Below are positions 24,401 to 39,400 of a DNA stretch of 64,000 nt, piece after piece (position 1 is the first letter of the stretch; each line of letters starts with the position of its first letter). The notes under the pieces were generated by a model. It saw only the letters and a list, made by a program, of their open reading frames with translations. It was not told the origin of the DNA and ran no database searches. The stretch lies in contig CALNVZ010000174.1 of assembly GCA_940671915.1 (NCBI GenBank), positions 25,262,570-25,326,569 on the forward strand, given 5' to 3'. The DNA is from Paracentrotus lividus (Eukaryota; Echinodermata; Echinoidea; Camarodonta; Echinidae). The position numbers and the translations under genes were made by a program.

Positions 24401-27400
24401 TAGTCATAAAGTTCATATTTACTGTTCATAATGAAATGGAAATTTGATATGGGTACATGGTATGGGTCTACATGATTAAACATATGCATACATAATACCC
24501 CTTAGATGAAAGCTTTAATTATTACAATGTACAATGTAAGCTCTAAATTACTACTGTATCTACTGTAAAAATGGAAAATTGTCTGCATATCTTGCACAGC
24601 TGTTGTCTGCAAAATGACAAATTGGCAAACATGTTTTTCTATCCCTCAGCATGATAATTAGCCTGCTCGAAAATTCTTATTTTACACTACAATATAATAA
24701 AAGTCAGTACACTCAGACAGTGGCATTCAGATCTTTGAAATTGAAAAAAAAAAAAATCATGTGGGGGTAGACTTGCCCTTTAAATATTAAATCAGACACG
24801 AAAACCACTACCGTCCACTGTGATGTATGGGAATGCTTATTGGGGTGCATGCAACCAAGAGTAAATGAAGTCTGCACACAGGTAAATCAGGGCTGAAATT
24901 AGCTGGAAATGGTTATCGCATGGCAGACGAACCATACTTCCATCCCAGAGACCTGCTATGGAGGAAAGTAAGGGAGTGGGTAGTTTCGTATAACGATGAT
25001 TTACATGCCAGATAACGTCGGGTACATCTGTAAAAATGAGAAAGGTCTGCGTTTCATAGAGAACAAAGGGGGTAATTGCACTGCAGAGTGCTGCTTCTAC
25101 ATTTATCGCAGAACACTATAGTAAATGTGCAATGTATTTATAGAAAACCGTCTTCAGGAAACAATGGGTTTGGTATTTTATAGATTTTAATTTCTTTCAA
25201 ACATGTACATATATGTAGAAAAGAAAATGATACAAAAGTAACTGTCATGTGCCTAAAAGCACAGTCTCACTTGTTGTAGAGTGTTAAAAATAGGTGATTC
25301 TTGCCACTATCTTTTATTCTTGTGTGTTTTTGTTTGTTTGTTTACTGTCACATTATGTTGTACAGTATACATTCAATCTCTTAGTATGAAGTCCTCATGA
25401 ATCAAAACACAAAAGCCACCACGCCCTACCCCTACGAAGAATATTTCAATAGTGATAGGCTGACACCAGAAAAGAATTTAAATAAAGTATGGTTCATGTA
25501 TATGATATTCTTTTTTCTAACTGCATGTAGCTAGCTAGCTACAATGTACAATGTACATTTGTCCTTTACCTCAATAGAATTATGTTGTTGATACTTGATA
25601 TTCTCCATGGAAGAAAGTAAATCAAAACTTGGATGAAAAAAAAAAGAAATTATAATTCAAAGTTGAAAGGTTTGAATTAAAAATTTTAAAGTTTTTTGAA
25701 GCTCTCTCATTGTCACGATATTAAAATTACTGTAATAAATATGTACATATACACTGTACACAGCATAGTGAATCCTGATACTTGCATGTAAGTCTTAAAT
25801 TGTATCACAAATTTCATCTTACATGTAAGTCAGCTAAAAGATAATAAGTCTAAAAACTTGGTGCATTGTCCGTGTACATTTATAGGCTAGTATGTAGATT
25901 GAGAATGATGCAATTATTTGTCATTGAATCAAATCAAACGTACCAATTATCATTAATGGCCATTCATGCTCATTAATGTGAAGCTGTGAACGTCCAGTTT
26001 GTTGAGTGGTTTATTGCCTTCTAATACAAGACACTTCATTAAAATCAAATGTACCTCTGAACGATGGTCATTAAAACCACATTGTTCATTATAGGCTCGC
26101 ATTCATCAGATTGAAGGAAAGAGTAATCATACAGTTACACGTTCCTAATTTCTTGCGTGACTGCAGAATTCACTCACCCCCTCAAGTTTCTAAATACACT
26201 CAGCTTTTAATACTTAATGAATGGGAGTAGCAAAGAGTTTTATTGGTCGGTGTGTAAGCTAACGTTTCAATAGGGAGGCTGTGAGTCACCCCGTAGGTTG
26301 AAGCAACCTTCACTAATTAAGTGCTCACAAGATTGAAAAATTATGCAGTAGGGGAGGAAATTTGTTTTTACCCAGTAAAGAGTATCTTTAAGATGAGCAA
26401 TGGCTTCATACTGTATTTATCACAGTAAAAATATGGAAATTATTAATATGTTTGGCAGCTTGGTTCAGATTTTTTTTGTTCATATATATATGCATGTAGC
26501 TAGGGAGAATATAAACATGTATTTTGAAATTTGTCTTCTGTTTTGCAAAATGACGAATATGTTCATTTGTTGTGTGCAGTAAAGGTCATAGTATGACAGA
26601 AAGAATTATTTTTTCAAGAATAGAGCAGAATTGAACTTTTCTTTCTTTTTTATTTTTAATTCAAAGCCCTTTTATTCACAAGGTGTATGTATCTCCTTCA
26701 TACATGTATCTGCTACATACATGTTTTCTGCAAAGTTATGTAGACATTGTAAGTCCATTTGTGATGATTTTGTAATAACATACTGTGCAATTCACATTCA
26801 AATTCACTCCCCCCCCCCCTGATACATTGAAATTATTATAAAATTATCTATCAAGTACATTTTTTTTTTTCTTCAAATGGGGAGGAAATCCAGCATTCTT
26901 TATCAAGGCATATATCAATGCTGTCAGCTGATGTGTAATACAGGGCTGGTGTAATATGACAGCTAGAGGGAATGACTCACAGTTTAACAAACCAGCCCCA
27001 TATTACTATGCAAATCCAAGCAGGCACTGGAATACTGCAACGTTCCTGGTTGTGTGCAACAGGGGGAAAAGGATTTTCTTTTATGGAGGAAAAGATGGCT
27101 GAATATACATAGAGTCTTGCACAGACCGTGCATGTTTAATTGTATTCTTTTAAAATGTTTTTGTAAAAAAACATATTACAAAAGATTTAAATATTATACA
27201 AGCTTCATGTTTGCAAACTGATTAATATTTTATAATTAGGTTTGAAAATCCGTAAAAAGTTTTATCTGATACATACATGTAGAGTTCAATAGAGGGTGTA
27301 GAATTCTTCATTACACAATCAAGTGGTTTTTTTTTTTTTTTTTTTTTTTTTAGTTAGTTACATGTTTCTTATGAGGCTTTTGCGAACTTACAGCATGCTT

Positions 27401-29960
27401 TGCCAGACAATTAGTCAATCACAAAGTCAATCAAAAACTTGATTGTGTCATGTAGAATTCTACTTTCTCTATTTGGTTTGCATAATTATTAGTTCAAACA
27501 TATCAGAATATAGTAGTCTAAAATGGAATAACAAAAATCAGGAAAAGACATAAAAAACCAGTATGTAAAATTGTATCTCAGGATGGCACATGTACAGAAC
27601 ATGGGTTTTCCTTTTTCAAGGATTGATGATTTGTCTAACGTTAGATGAATGATGCTGTACTTTTAACATCATGACTTGCATTACTAGAAACATGCAGCCA
27701 AGATGTGGTTGTTCTTCAGTCAACTTCATACCACCCCATCCAGGAAGCTGGCTTAATAAATTGAGACAAGAGGAACACCCTGCTAAATAAAGCTCTGGCA
27801 TTGACGCATCCATATATATTTCCAAATGATTTATCGTGGCAACTTTCATATTAGAGTACAGTCATAACCCAGACTGAAACAGCTTTTAGGTTGCCACGGC
27901 AATCATACAACAGGTGCACATTGAAAGTGTGAAGCCCGTAATAATATGCCATTCAAAGTTTAATGTGGTACGGTACTTGTATGTGAGAAAACATATGATG
28001 GATTTGAGTTACGTAGGAACAACGATTAATCATTCATGAAGATGAATTATTGGGTCTGTGCGGCTGGTTTTAATGCATTTTTGAAGAGATGTAATGTGAC
28101 CTTCATCATCATTTTTTTTCCATGGTTATTTTTAATGCATATTATAAACGATGAGGTTTAACCTTCACTAACTGTATTTTTGTGAGTTTGATCTGTTTGA
28201 AAATATATTTTTGTCTAACCATGTTAAACTTGAAATGTTTTATTTAGAGCTTATTTAATTTTGATACCTGGAAAGTTTAATACAGTTGTTTGAAATAAAT
28301 CTCCAATACTGCTGCAACAATTATGTTCTAAAAAGTAGCTCTATGCAAGATATTAAAATGTTAGAATATACTTATATAGTGAAATATATGTAGATGTTTT
28401 TTGAGGGGTAATCTCACCATGGAACTGGTCTTACATTTTGGTTTTTTTTAAATACAATTTTGTATAAATCTTCCTCTTGTTTTTGAAAGTGCTATTCCAT
28501 TCAGTGGGTATGCAGAGATGACATATTTAAGAGACTGGTTGCTAATTCAAAATGAAAAAGGTTGCAGGCGCAGTGAGGTATGAGAAGGGAACGTGTTGAC
28601 TGAGAGGGGTAGTGAATATACAGTTTACTGATTAATAAGTGTGGACACATCTAGTTGTTTTTCTTGTAATTTTCTTTCAAAGGAGAAAGAGATTGCAAGG
28701 TTTTTGGATTTGAATGTTTCGTATTCCATGGATCAGTGTACTGTACATCTACATTTTGTTACAGCCTCAAAGTAATCAGAGAAAGTTGAAATATGTTTTG
28801 AGTAATTTACAATATTTTTGTTTAGTTTGCAATTTGGTCCTTTCCCGATTAACTTAACAAATATATTTTACCCCTTCATTAATTAGGACTACATATATTT
28901 ACACTCCAATACCCCCCCCCCCCCATTTTAATTACCTACAATGTAATTTCAACATCTTCAAAATACGGAGCTTTTTAATGTGTTATACTATTAGGAATCC
29001 TGCTCTGCTAAATTCTTTGTGTCATCTTGTGAGCTTCCATAGAAAATGATTCATATTTATTCCATCACATTTTAATTTATTTTCAATGAATGCAATCCTG
29101 TATTTTCTACCAATGGGACACAGCTGTCATGATGCAAACACATTCTGTGTCTCCCTCAGGTATCAAACTACAATGTACTACAATCTTCCAATCTATTCTT
29201 CATTGTACATGAAGCAAACAATTTTCCAAATAGCATGGCAGAGGCAACCGACGTGTTTCTCTGGTACATGTCATTGCACTCAAAGAAAATTTTATTGTCT
29301 GAGAAATTTATGTGATCAATATTTAACTGAAATTTCTAATGTTCTTTATGAAATGCTGTGTGTTATGCTTTCTGTCTGAGATTCGTGTAGTATCCCTGTA
29401 CCTGTCATATTTAATTTTCTTCTCATTGAATGATACATCTAAGCTTAGAGATGTAATTTTCATGTCTCCACTATTTCATCTTCCTGACACTTGTTTGGAA
29501 GAATATTGATATCAAGAAAACAGAATCAACATCAACTAAAATTCTATAAAACAATATTGCAAAGTCTGTTAAAACCATAACAATATCAAGGAAACTATAG
29601 GGCATATGGTACATCAGAATGTTTTGGAACAAAATGTGAAAATACCCTAGTTAAAAGTATGATCATGGGTACGAGTATACATGTACCTTCTTGATTTGAG
29701 AGAAAATATAATACATCTATCCTTCAATTTCTGTTGCACAGAAAACCTCTTTATTTATTCAAGAGCAGGTTAGTGGTCCTACATGTAGTAGTAGTTGTCT
29801 CCCTGATAAACCCTGGTGTTGTCCAGGGATGCCAGACTTGGGCATTGGAAGTCCAGATATCTATCAAACCGAGAGAAGAAAAAAAGAAGGAAACAAATTT
29901 GCCATCCACTCCAGCACACTCAACATTATGCATACCAGGCATATCTACCACTGTACAGAT
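21423..29960. other. Gene-free AT-rich stretch
   Basis: No gene recognised on either strand. Simple runs include G tracts at 21649 and 22208, a C tract near 26810 and a long T tract at 27329-27351. A patch at 22920-22995 has a GC-box-like GGGGGCGGGG and a CACGTG E-box. AT-rich patches with ATTA words lie at 25930-26100. Confidence 0.5.
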
Positions 29961-29980
29961 GTCTGTCTGTCTGTCTGTCT
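29960..29980 (+). repeat. (GTCT)n microsatellite
   Basis: Five successive GTCT/CTGT units. Confidence 0.8.
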
Positions 29981-32900
29981 TTTTTTGAGGGAGATCATGT
30001 GGAAAAGCCATTGAGATGCCTTCCTGTAGAAGCTGTGATTGGGGATGAGAGTCCTTGGATGACAGCTGAATCAAACCTAGCTGCAATGATGGAAACAGAA
30101 GATGATATGAACCTCTGACATACACACATCCCATTTATGGATCCATATTTTATATTTTATCAGACTCTCATGAAGCTACCTTACAGTGGATATTAAAGCT
30201 ACTTTTATGTGGATCCATCTTTCAAGTACTAGTCTGGTTATTAACTTTTGAACAACAGACATTTCATAACTGTAAAATCGTAAACTTTTGCAAATTTTCA
30301 ATAATGGCCATTTTCTTGGCATGAAACTTTCGCCTATTGCCCCCCGAAAAAAGCATTATTAATTGAAATTTATTCTACAGATATGGTGGAATTTTAAAGC
30401 AAGTCTGTTTTTTTGTACATTTTGTATCAATTTCAGATTGAAACATGTGCATGTGTAATGTTGAAAGCTCAAAACTATCCCATTTATGTACATTTGAATC
30501 CATATTCAATAGTGGTCTTGAATTCAGAATGTCTAATGGTGTACATTACAATGTACAATACTTTTGGTTTTGCTTTGGGTGTTTTGTTCTTTTTGTTTGG
30601 GTGTTGTTGTTTTTTTGTTTTTTTTAATGGGGGGAGGGTTCTACTTTTAATATTGAGATTGTTGTAGAGTACATGTATGCGTTTTCAATCAATATTTTGT
30701 TGTCATTAAGCACTCGTGAGGAGTTATTAACATACAACGATGCTTAATTTTCTTCCGTGTTGGATACCGCTTCCTTTTCTCAACTCGCTGCCCATAATGA
30801 TGTTCAGACCTAAGTAAATCCAATTAGATCAGATGAATTGAAGGCCAAGCCCAAATTAACCAGATTTTCATTCCAACCCTGCCCCACTCACTGGACACGC
30901 ATCATATTATTAAATTCTGCAAGAACATGCTATTCAGTATGGTGCACTCGGAAGCTTTGTAGGATGCCTATAAGGGAAAGCTAGAGATGCCCTAATCAGT
31001 GCGAGCCAATAATTTTGTGTGAGCTCATAATGCATTAGAATTCATTTCTCGACTACATGAAATATTACATATTATGTTCATGTAGGGCCTATGTATTTGG
31101 CCATGCGTTTTGAGTTGGGCCCTTAAAAAGGTGGAGTTGTGACATCTGCTCCTCAAATATGATTTTGTTTATTGATTTACTTAAAAACTATACAAGCTAT
31201 AGAGCTGAATTTGGTCTTAAATTAAAGCTCTAATGTAGGGCAACAAAATACATGTTTTTAAAAATGTTCCAATTTCATCATTGCCGTTAATTAACTGTTA
31301 ATTAACAAGAGGCAGGGGTGGAGGAGGAGCCGCGCAGGAGGAGCCGCGCAGCAAATATGGTACATGTGCTGTAAAACAAGAGTTAAATCATGTTCAGAGA
31401 TGGATTTTTTAAAATTGAAATGCATTCACCCTTCTGAAACACTTACAACATGTAATTTAGCTTGTTTACGATCCATAAAAGTATTTATAAGCAGTTTAGT
31501 GTTGTACACTATTGTGACTGTACTATATGAATGACAATTTCTTTACAGCTTAAGGGCTCTTATATAGGACAATATGGTTAATAATGTTAACCAATTTAAA
31601 GGGATTTTCACATGTCTGTACCGCTTTGCTACTTCTATCTGCCTTACCGACTTATATAGGATCCTTCATTACATGTCTAGTATCTTAAACAGCAAGTTAC
31701 AATACTTAGAACACGGCAACAAGGTAAATTTTCGTTAAATATTGAAATTTCGAAGTCATCTTTCCAGCCTGGAGCAAATTGCGGTAAACTCTCCCAGGGT
31801 ATACAAAGTTATACATGTTTGGAAAGCCCTAAAATGGGACGAGTTCAAATCTGCAGTAAATAATGTTGTAGGGTAAGCAGTATTTTTTTTGCAATTTTTT
31901 TCCAAAGCCATCTTTTTTCATGAATTTTTCAGGCTTTAAGATTCATAACCTTTCAAGGGCGCCACCTATGTTAATTTTAAGCGCATTTCTGAACTCCTCG
32001 GACATTCAGCTTCCAGAAAATGTATACTTTTGTGGGCTTAATATAAATTTTTAAAAAGTTACAGCCACTTTTATGAAAATGCGCACTATTAGTACAAATT
32101 TTGAGTGTGTCACACACATGGGCCCAACTTAAAACACATGGCCATTTAGAGGGACGAAAAAAAAAAAAAAAAAAAAAATATGCTCTCATTATTCAAATTT
32201 CATTGCACACTGCTGACTCACAACTGGCAATATGCATGTACAATGTGCCTTTGAAGCTACAATGTATACCTATTTTTTATTTGGATTGCTTGATTAACCC
32301 TCCTCAACTCTGCATAATTATAAGGATTTTGTACAGTTGTTGTTAGACCCAAAAGATTCTTAGCATGAGAATTGAGAATATATTGACAGTACAAATGTCC
32401 AAGGTGTATTTTGAAAATAGACATCTATCTAACATTTGTTTAGCTTGGGGTAAATATTTGGTGAACAAATAGAATGGGAATATTTGGGTATATTCCAGTA
32501 GAAATTTTATCCATCTGACTATAAACCTTTGACTTAAATTAAATTGAAAATTTGACTGAGACCTCGGTGAAAAAGGGAGTACGGGGTCCTTCACAAAGAA
32601 CTTGTATTTTGTTGATTATTTTTTTTGTTATTTTGGAGTTGCTTATGCAATGTTAAAGTGACTTGGATATTTTAAGAGAAGTTGAGGAGAGAGATGGGAT
32701 GGGTTTTGAGTGGGTGTATTACGAAAAACGAGCAGAATAGATGCCTTGCAGGATAAGAAGAAAAGCGATTGATTTACAGGATGTCTTACTCCTAACATTT
32801 GTCATCAATCTATAAATTTCCATAGGGGATATCGACTGGCTTGGGAAAGTAGTTGCTTTTACAGATCTCTAAAAGCAGCACGTTTCAGCTCCGGAAAGCT

Positions 32901-34904
32901 CCTATATCATGCGCACTGATTTACTCTCTCCGTCAGTAATGTTCAGAATGTTTCGTTTTGAGAAACATAAACTGGAAACCACCTGATTAAGATGTTTCAC
33001 ATAAAATGAAACAACTCCTTAAGCTACATGTATGACTTTCTTTGATCAAATATGAAATAATATTTTGGTACATAAAATTGCTTTCAGAAATTTGTGTAGA
33101 TTCTACAAAATTAGATCTCAATGATTTTTTCTTGGTATCTATACGGAAAGTTTTACAGTATGCCTATGGCTAGTTTGGCATGATAATTTCCCATCTTTGC
33201 GTTAGGATCCAACCAGTGCATGGTGCATATCACTGTTTCATATGGAACGAGAATGTGATTATTTATCCAAACATTGCAAGTCCCTGCCTAATGGAAATGG
33301 CAACCGTGGATAGCAATGGATAAGATGAAGATAATGGATGTTATCATGGCAGCCTCCTTGCTATCTTCTCCAACAACCAACTCTACAAAACACAGTGTAA
33401 TGGAAAGGATCCATAATGTCATAAGTTCATCGGTGTTTGTATTCTGGCTCTTCGTTGTTTATCCACGCATATTCTGTTTGCGTTCATGTCATTTTCATGT
33501 AGGAGGGGGATTGAGAGCTATTGCCTGTTAGATGGGATTAGGATTTTCTTGTATTTTTTCATCAGGGTTAGGGAGTGAGCTTTTAAGGTTCTTGGGTTTG
33601 GGGCTCAGATGCAAAAACCAAGGAGCTTCAAATTCCTTGCAAAAACCACATTTTTTTAAAGGGTCTTTGAGTGGCAATAAATGTAGGACTAAATTTAAAT
33701 GTATGGCCAGTAGATTACTGGTAGTAGCAAACTTGTAGGTAAATATCACAGGGAACCAACAATCTGTGATATTATATCTGTTTATTTTATACTATTAACA
33801 CAGTATAATTTAAATTCTGTCTACATGTATGTGTACGTGCATGTTTCTTACAATGTACGTGGTCAAAACTGTTAATTCAATTAAATTTAGAATTAATTCT
33901 TTTTAATCCATTTAAAATGATGAATTGCAGAAAAATTGATCAATTTGATTTGCCATCTTCTCCAAACAGCTCCAGTTCATGTATACATACATATATACAT
34001 GGAATAATAAAATATTTTAATGACCAATAATCTCTCTGAACCTTTTCCTTCAAGAATCTTAGTAAACAAACAAAACCCTCAGTTGGATCATGAAGAGCAA
34101 ATACAACGACAGACATTTCCTGTCACCCAATATAGAGTCTCCGGAGTCTTCAACTGATACAGGGTTCATGGTAAAGGTTCATAGGGTATTGGTCTGCTAT
34201 ACAGTCTTCCGTTTCATCCCAAGGGCTGTCACTCCGTGAACTTTCAAGAATTGAGAGTCACAATACTCTTGTATTGAGAATAAAATAGACTGAATAAATT
34301 ATGACATAATCCCTCCAAGTCACAACAGTTTGCTGGTAGCAAACAGAATGTATTTTGCTTAGTACTGTAGCTGTAATAACTATTACTTTAGAAATTCTAA
34401 GAGTAGTTAAGGAGGCGAATTACTTTTTTTTTGTGTTATGTTTTATTGTATTTTGTTTACAATCAAGCTCAATTTCAAATTAATGTTGAGGAAAGGCATT
34501 GATCGGTATGAAAAGTTGCCTTTTGAATTGTCTTTGTTACTAAAAAAATCCTTCCACAAAATACTCACCATTTGACATGCTTGCTCTTTAAACTTAAAGT
34601 GTGGTTGATATTTACAATATGTGCCTTTGCATTGAATGAGTTTACTTTTTTGACATGCGCGGACTAGCTCCCTATGTTCTTTTTTTTTGCTCATGTCTCT
34701 CCAAATTGGTTGATTGATAGAAGTACATTTACAATGGACAGTCATCATGGATGGAGACTCTAAAATTACTTCCAATCTTCCTTAACATGCTCCCAATTTG
34801 TTTCCATTATTATTGTTGTGCTTGTCACTGTTCTAAGTAACGAAGTAAGGTAACTGACTGAACACTGTTCTCTTCTTTTTTCCTGTCTTCTCTTGTATGT
34901 GCAG
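29981..34904. other. Gene-free stretch upstream of BTBD7
   Basis: No coding exon recognised. Small features are a 14-bp tandem GGAGGAGCCGCGCA repeated twice (31323-31350), ATTAATTAAC-type repeats at 31285-31303 and an A run at 32156-32180. Any BTBD7 promoter or 5' UTR exon between here and about 12.8 kb is not identifiable from sequence alone. Confidence 0.5.
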
Positions 34905-35317
34905 GTTAGCTGTGAGTCATGTAGCAGAACAAAATGACTTGATATTGATCAAGCACTCAGCCTGTGTGGGTTTGTAAAATACTCGGCCATTCAGAAGCAA
35001 TGATCTTGGACTGAACCCAGCGTCATGTTGCTCAGAAGTTAGTCATCGTGTTTCACTCGACTTGTGCTGGATCATTTTTTTTAAAGCAAATTCATTAACA
35101 TATCGGAGGCATGGTACACAGAATAAGCATGCTGTAATTGTAGAAATTATGCTTTGAGGACACCGTTCTGATAATTCTGCTGGAAGTACATTTATATTTG
35201 CGTGAAATTGGTTAGTATCTAGTCAACCAAGGCAACAGTGATTGAGATTATGTTACTGGATAGTTTACAAATGAGACAAAATGTAAGATTGGAAAGCAGA
35301 ATTTGAGTTGAGAAACA
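34905..35317 (+). other. BTBD7 5' UTR part of the first coding exon
   Basis: A pyrimidine-rich stretch ending TGTATGTGCAG (AG at 34903-34904) makes a good acceptor. The exon then runs without interruption to the ATG at 35318. An in-frame TGA at 35309-35311 supports that ATG as the true start. Confidence 0.5.
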
Positions 35318-36494
35318 ATGGGTAGTAACCCTTCAAGGGACTCTGGAGAGTCCACAAGAGAGGATGGTGGTAGCAGGGATCATCTGGGCACTATGCTACA
35401 CTCCTCACATCATGGACCCTTAGGGGATGAGGTCTTAGAGCCTCCTAGCCAAACACTGCCATCTCCAGCAAAAGTGGACAAAAGCAAGAAGAAAAAGCCC
35501 CCAAGCTTCTCCTCGCTCAAGAGGAGAATAGTGCGGAGAAAGACAGCAGGGAAGTTCCAGGACCATGCTCGGTCGATACGTGACCTCATTGCAACATGGA
35601 ATCCCCTGGATGTTTGTTCGCTCATCGAGGAATACGATGCCCTTGCGGCTCTCAAAGAAATCACCATTCAGACAGACTTGGCCAGGACATCGGCATCACC
35701 ACTGAAAAATGACTTATTGCAGCTGTTTAATAGTAAAAACTGTGCGGATGTGAATTTAATCTATAAAGGATCAACATTCCCAGCTCATCGTGCCATACTT
35801 TCTGCAAGGTGCAGTTTCTTCAGAGAACTTCTGCGGAGGAACCCGACGGTAGGTGCAGAAGTTCCAGTGGACCTTGGTTGGTCAGGAGTGACCGTGAATA
35901 TGTTTGCTTCTTTACTCCGATATCTGTATACAGGAGAGTTTAATACAGAAGACTCGCAATTAGAAAACTTTGATGTCTTGATCAGATTGGGTGAGCGATT
36001 TGGAACGCCGAATGCACTAGAGCATGATTTCCGAATGTTACTGGATACAGGCAACTATGGAGATGCAGCTCTCGTGTTTTCTTGTGATACCGAATCGGTC
36101 GGAGTAACGCGTGCCCTAGAGGCGTCGAGGACTTCCGTTGGGAGTTCTGTTAAGTGCCATAAAGCCATCTTGTCCGCAAGATCGCCGTTCTTTCGAAGTG
36201 TTCTCCAGAGGAGACATCATCAAAGCAGTGAGTCTAGTGCAAGAACGTTGCCAAGCATAACGCCCATTGTGCTTGATGAATCAGTGATACCTAAGAAGTA
36301 TGTTCATGTATTGTTGTATGCCCTCTATCAGGATGTAGTGGACTTAAGCCTAGTCTTGCCAGACAGTCCCAGTGTAGGAAGCCTTGGAGAAGCACAAGCA
36401 ATGGCTTCAGGAAGGACACCACTCACAAAGGTTGAGCAGGCCATGGAGTTGTATCAAATTGCAAGATTCTTGGATTTTGCAACTATGGCTCATG
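35318..36494 (+). CDS. BTBD7: BTBD7 coding exon 1 (both BTB domains)
   Basis: Codes for residues 1-392 plus one base, ending GCT CAT G before the donor GTAAGG. Contains both BTB domains, as in the human gene, where matches include YLYTGEF, FGTPN, ISARSPFF, SVGSL and AMELY-IA. Confidence 0.95.
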
Positions 36495-39400
36495 GTAAGG
36501 AAAAAAATTATGCACAAAACTCTTAATTTAAAATAATGGGAAAAGATTATATACTACACTATTTTTGTAAAGAATTATTAGAGCATTTTAGTGTTCAGAA
36601 TGCTCTCCTGCACGCACATTAATATTGTACAGTAAACTAGTGATAAAGTTGAACTTTTCTTTGGCTAGTTGGTCTGTCCTGTAAAGAATCCTTGGTACAT
36701 TTAGAAAATACAAATACGTGAAGACTAATTAAGGAAACAAATATAGGTTTGGGATGTACATGTACATGTATGTGAAATGATGATGTATGATAAAGTAAAT
36801 TATGAAATATGTGTACTAGAATGCCAACTTTTGTAGACTGAAACTGAATAATGAAATTCGTGAATGAAATTTCCTTTTCTGCATCTACATCTATACTTCA
36901 AATTTTGAGTTCTCAGGATTGATTTCAAATCCCTTCTCTCCACCTCTCCCAATCACCCTTTAGCTTGTGAGGATATTATAGCCAGGAGCATCACAACAGA
37001 GAACCTTGTCTCAATATTAACATGGAGCTTAGAGCCGCATGGATCTTACTGGGTTCATCGGCAGGCTCAACAGTACCTGCAGGAGGAGTTCTCAGCTGTA
37101 GCGGCCTCTGCGGTCCTCTTTGAGCTCCGTGAATCACAACTCATCATGGCTCTTAAGTCAGACTTTCTTCAGGTATACATACATATATAGTTGCTATAAA
37201 TTTCTTGTTGATGTGATATTATGTCTATTCCCCATTTATTTTTGGTATCCTAGAATTCTATTTGATGTTCATTGTTAGCAATTATTGTGAATGAACAAAA
37301 ATATAGTAAGCACCTGTAACATATTTGATTCATGGAGGGTTTTAACAAAGAAAAAAAAATTGACATTAAAGGGATGCAGTAACATTGAATGATATTCAAA
37401 TAACATTTCATACGATTTAGGTTATTTTGCCAACATAATTATAAACACTTAGGTCAGTCTGGTATCTCTTTAAAATTGCAAGCTAATTGCTTGCTTTAGG
37501 TTCGAGATATCAATGATTTCATACTCAAATTTCATAAACCAACCCCGGATGATTTATAAAACTATGTGCTTTTCCAAATAGCACAACATACACCCATTTC
37601 CTGTTGTATAGTCCCCGTCCCTAGCGGCCTGCTGAGCCAGCAACAGAGGGTACTGGTGTTCGGCTGTATGCTTTGCATTGTTTGTTACACTGTTATAAGG
37701 TAGTAAATGACTTCCATTTGATCTGAAACTTTCAGTAGTTTGATTTTACTGTTGGAACAATATAATTTTATTAATCTTGATCTAATTGCTCTTTTTTTTT
37801 AAAGTTATCCAATCCCTTTAAAAATCAAATGATAAGATATTTTTTTAAAAGACACTGCGACGCAAAGAGTTGTATTGTACAATATACATGGCTGTATTAT
37901 AAAAAGAAAAACAATCTAGGCAACCATGCATTTAGGGCTAATTTGAAGATTTCTTTCATCAATCATATATACAGCATTTTATTTGCTTATTTAACTTTGA
38001 TTAAATAATAAACACTTTAATATGCTGACAAATATCCATCAGTATTATAGTGCCAACAATATACCGTAGTTGTAATACAATCTTGGCCTTGAAGAGATTG
38101 TCTAATGCGATAAGGAAAATTAATAGATTCCTTCAATTACAGGCTGTGGCAGGGTAGTTCAATATCAATGTCTGGGGATTTATTATTTCCTCGTCTTGGA
38201 TATCCTCTTAATCATGGAAGATTAATCAAGAATGACAGAAAACAACCCTCCAATGAATCGTACATTAAATAGCAGTCATACAAACCCAATCCTGTTCCAG
38301 CTGTGTGTGGCCAGGATATTAAGGTCTGTGCTTCCAAGGATATTATATTGTCTTCTTTGCCTCACTTAAAGAGTATCTTGAGTTTGGGGTAATGGAACTT
38401 TTATTTTAATATGCTTTAAAATTGTTATAAGTTTGTACATGTAAGTGTCAATTCTGACTAGAACTCAGTATTTCATTTAAGATGTCCACTCAAAATGGGT
38501 CAATGTTTTTGCAAAATATGATTGAGGCCATTTTAAGACTAATAATACAACTCATAATAATAATAATAATAATAATATTGAGTATTTCTTAAGTGCTGTC
38601 TCCACATTAATCATGTGCTCAAAGGAGAAATGAATGAGTACTGTAGCAAGCACCAATAAAAAAAAGCCTTGAACGTGAACCATATTTTAAAAACAAGGGC
38701 GTATTGGAGTTTAATTTGTTCATGTAATTAAACAAAGAATGTGTTTAATTCAGGAAATTTATATACAACACAATCCAGTAAACATTTTGGGCACCATTCC
38801 AATACTATTGTTCTTATTTGCATGTACACTGTACATGTATACATGTGTACATGGATTCTTCTGTCAGTATTTTGTGATATCTCAGTAGCATTATTGCAAA
38901 AACATACACGATCCATTGCAAATCAGCACAATTGAAATACTCTGTAAGTACTTCTCCTTGCTACATTTTATCATTTTATGCAATACAAGATAAACATGTG
39001 CCCTGTTTCCAGGGGCAACCAGATTGGACCCTCAGGCAACTAAATTTGGAAGAAATGATCAAAGTAGTTGCCCTAATTGGGCAACCCCTTTTTTTGCGAG
39101 GCTAATGTAAAGGCATACATGACGAACTAAATGTATTGGGCTTTTGACTCTGTAAACTATAGGTTACATTATGATTTCATTGTACATTGTGATTTCATTG
39201 TACATTGTAAATCACATTTTATGCTTTTTACATAGTATCAAATCTTGAATGTTGTCATTGTTTTTGTTTCTTTTTGGCAGGGCAACCAGATTTTTCATTT
39301 GGGCAACCGTTTTGGAGGAAAATCAATTGTTTGGTTGCCCTGCTGGGCAGTGTTGGGCTGATTTTTGCTAAAACTTCGTATTATGAATTGGGAATATTTG

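Noticed and set aside
34443-34775. A 110-codon open frame on the minus strand
   Set aside because: It resembles nothing I recognise, has no splice context and lies in AT-rich DNA just before BTBD7. Chance length is plausible.
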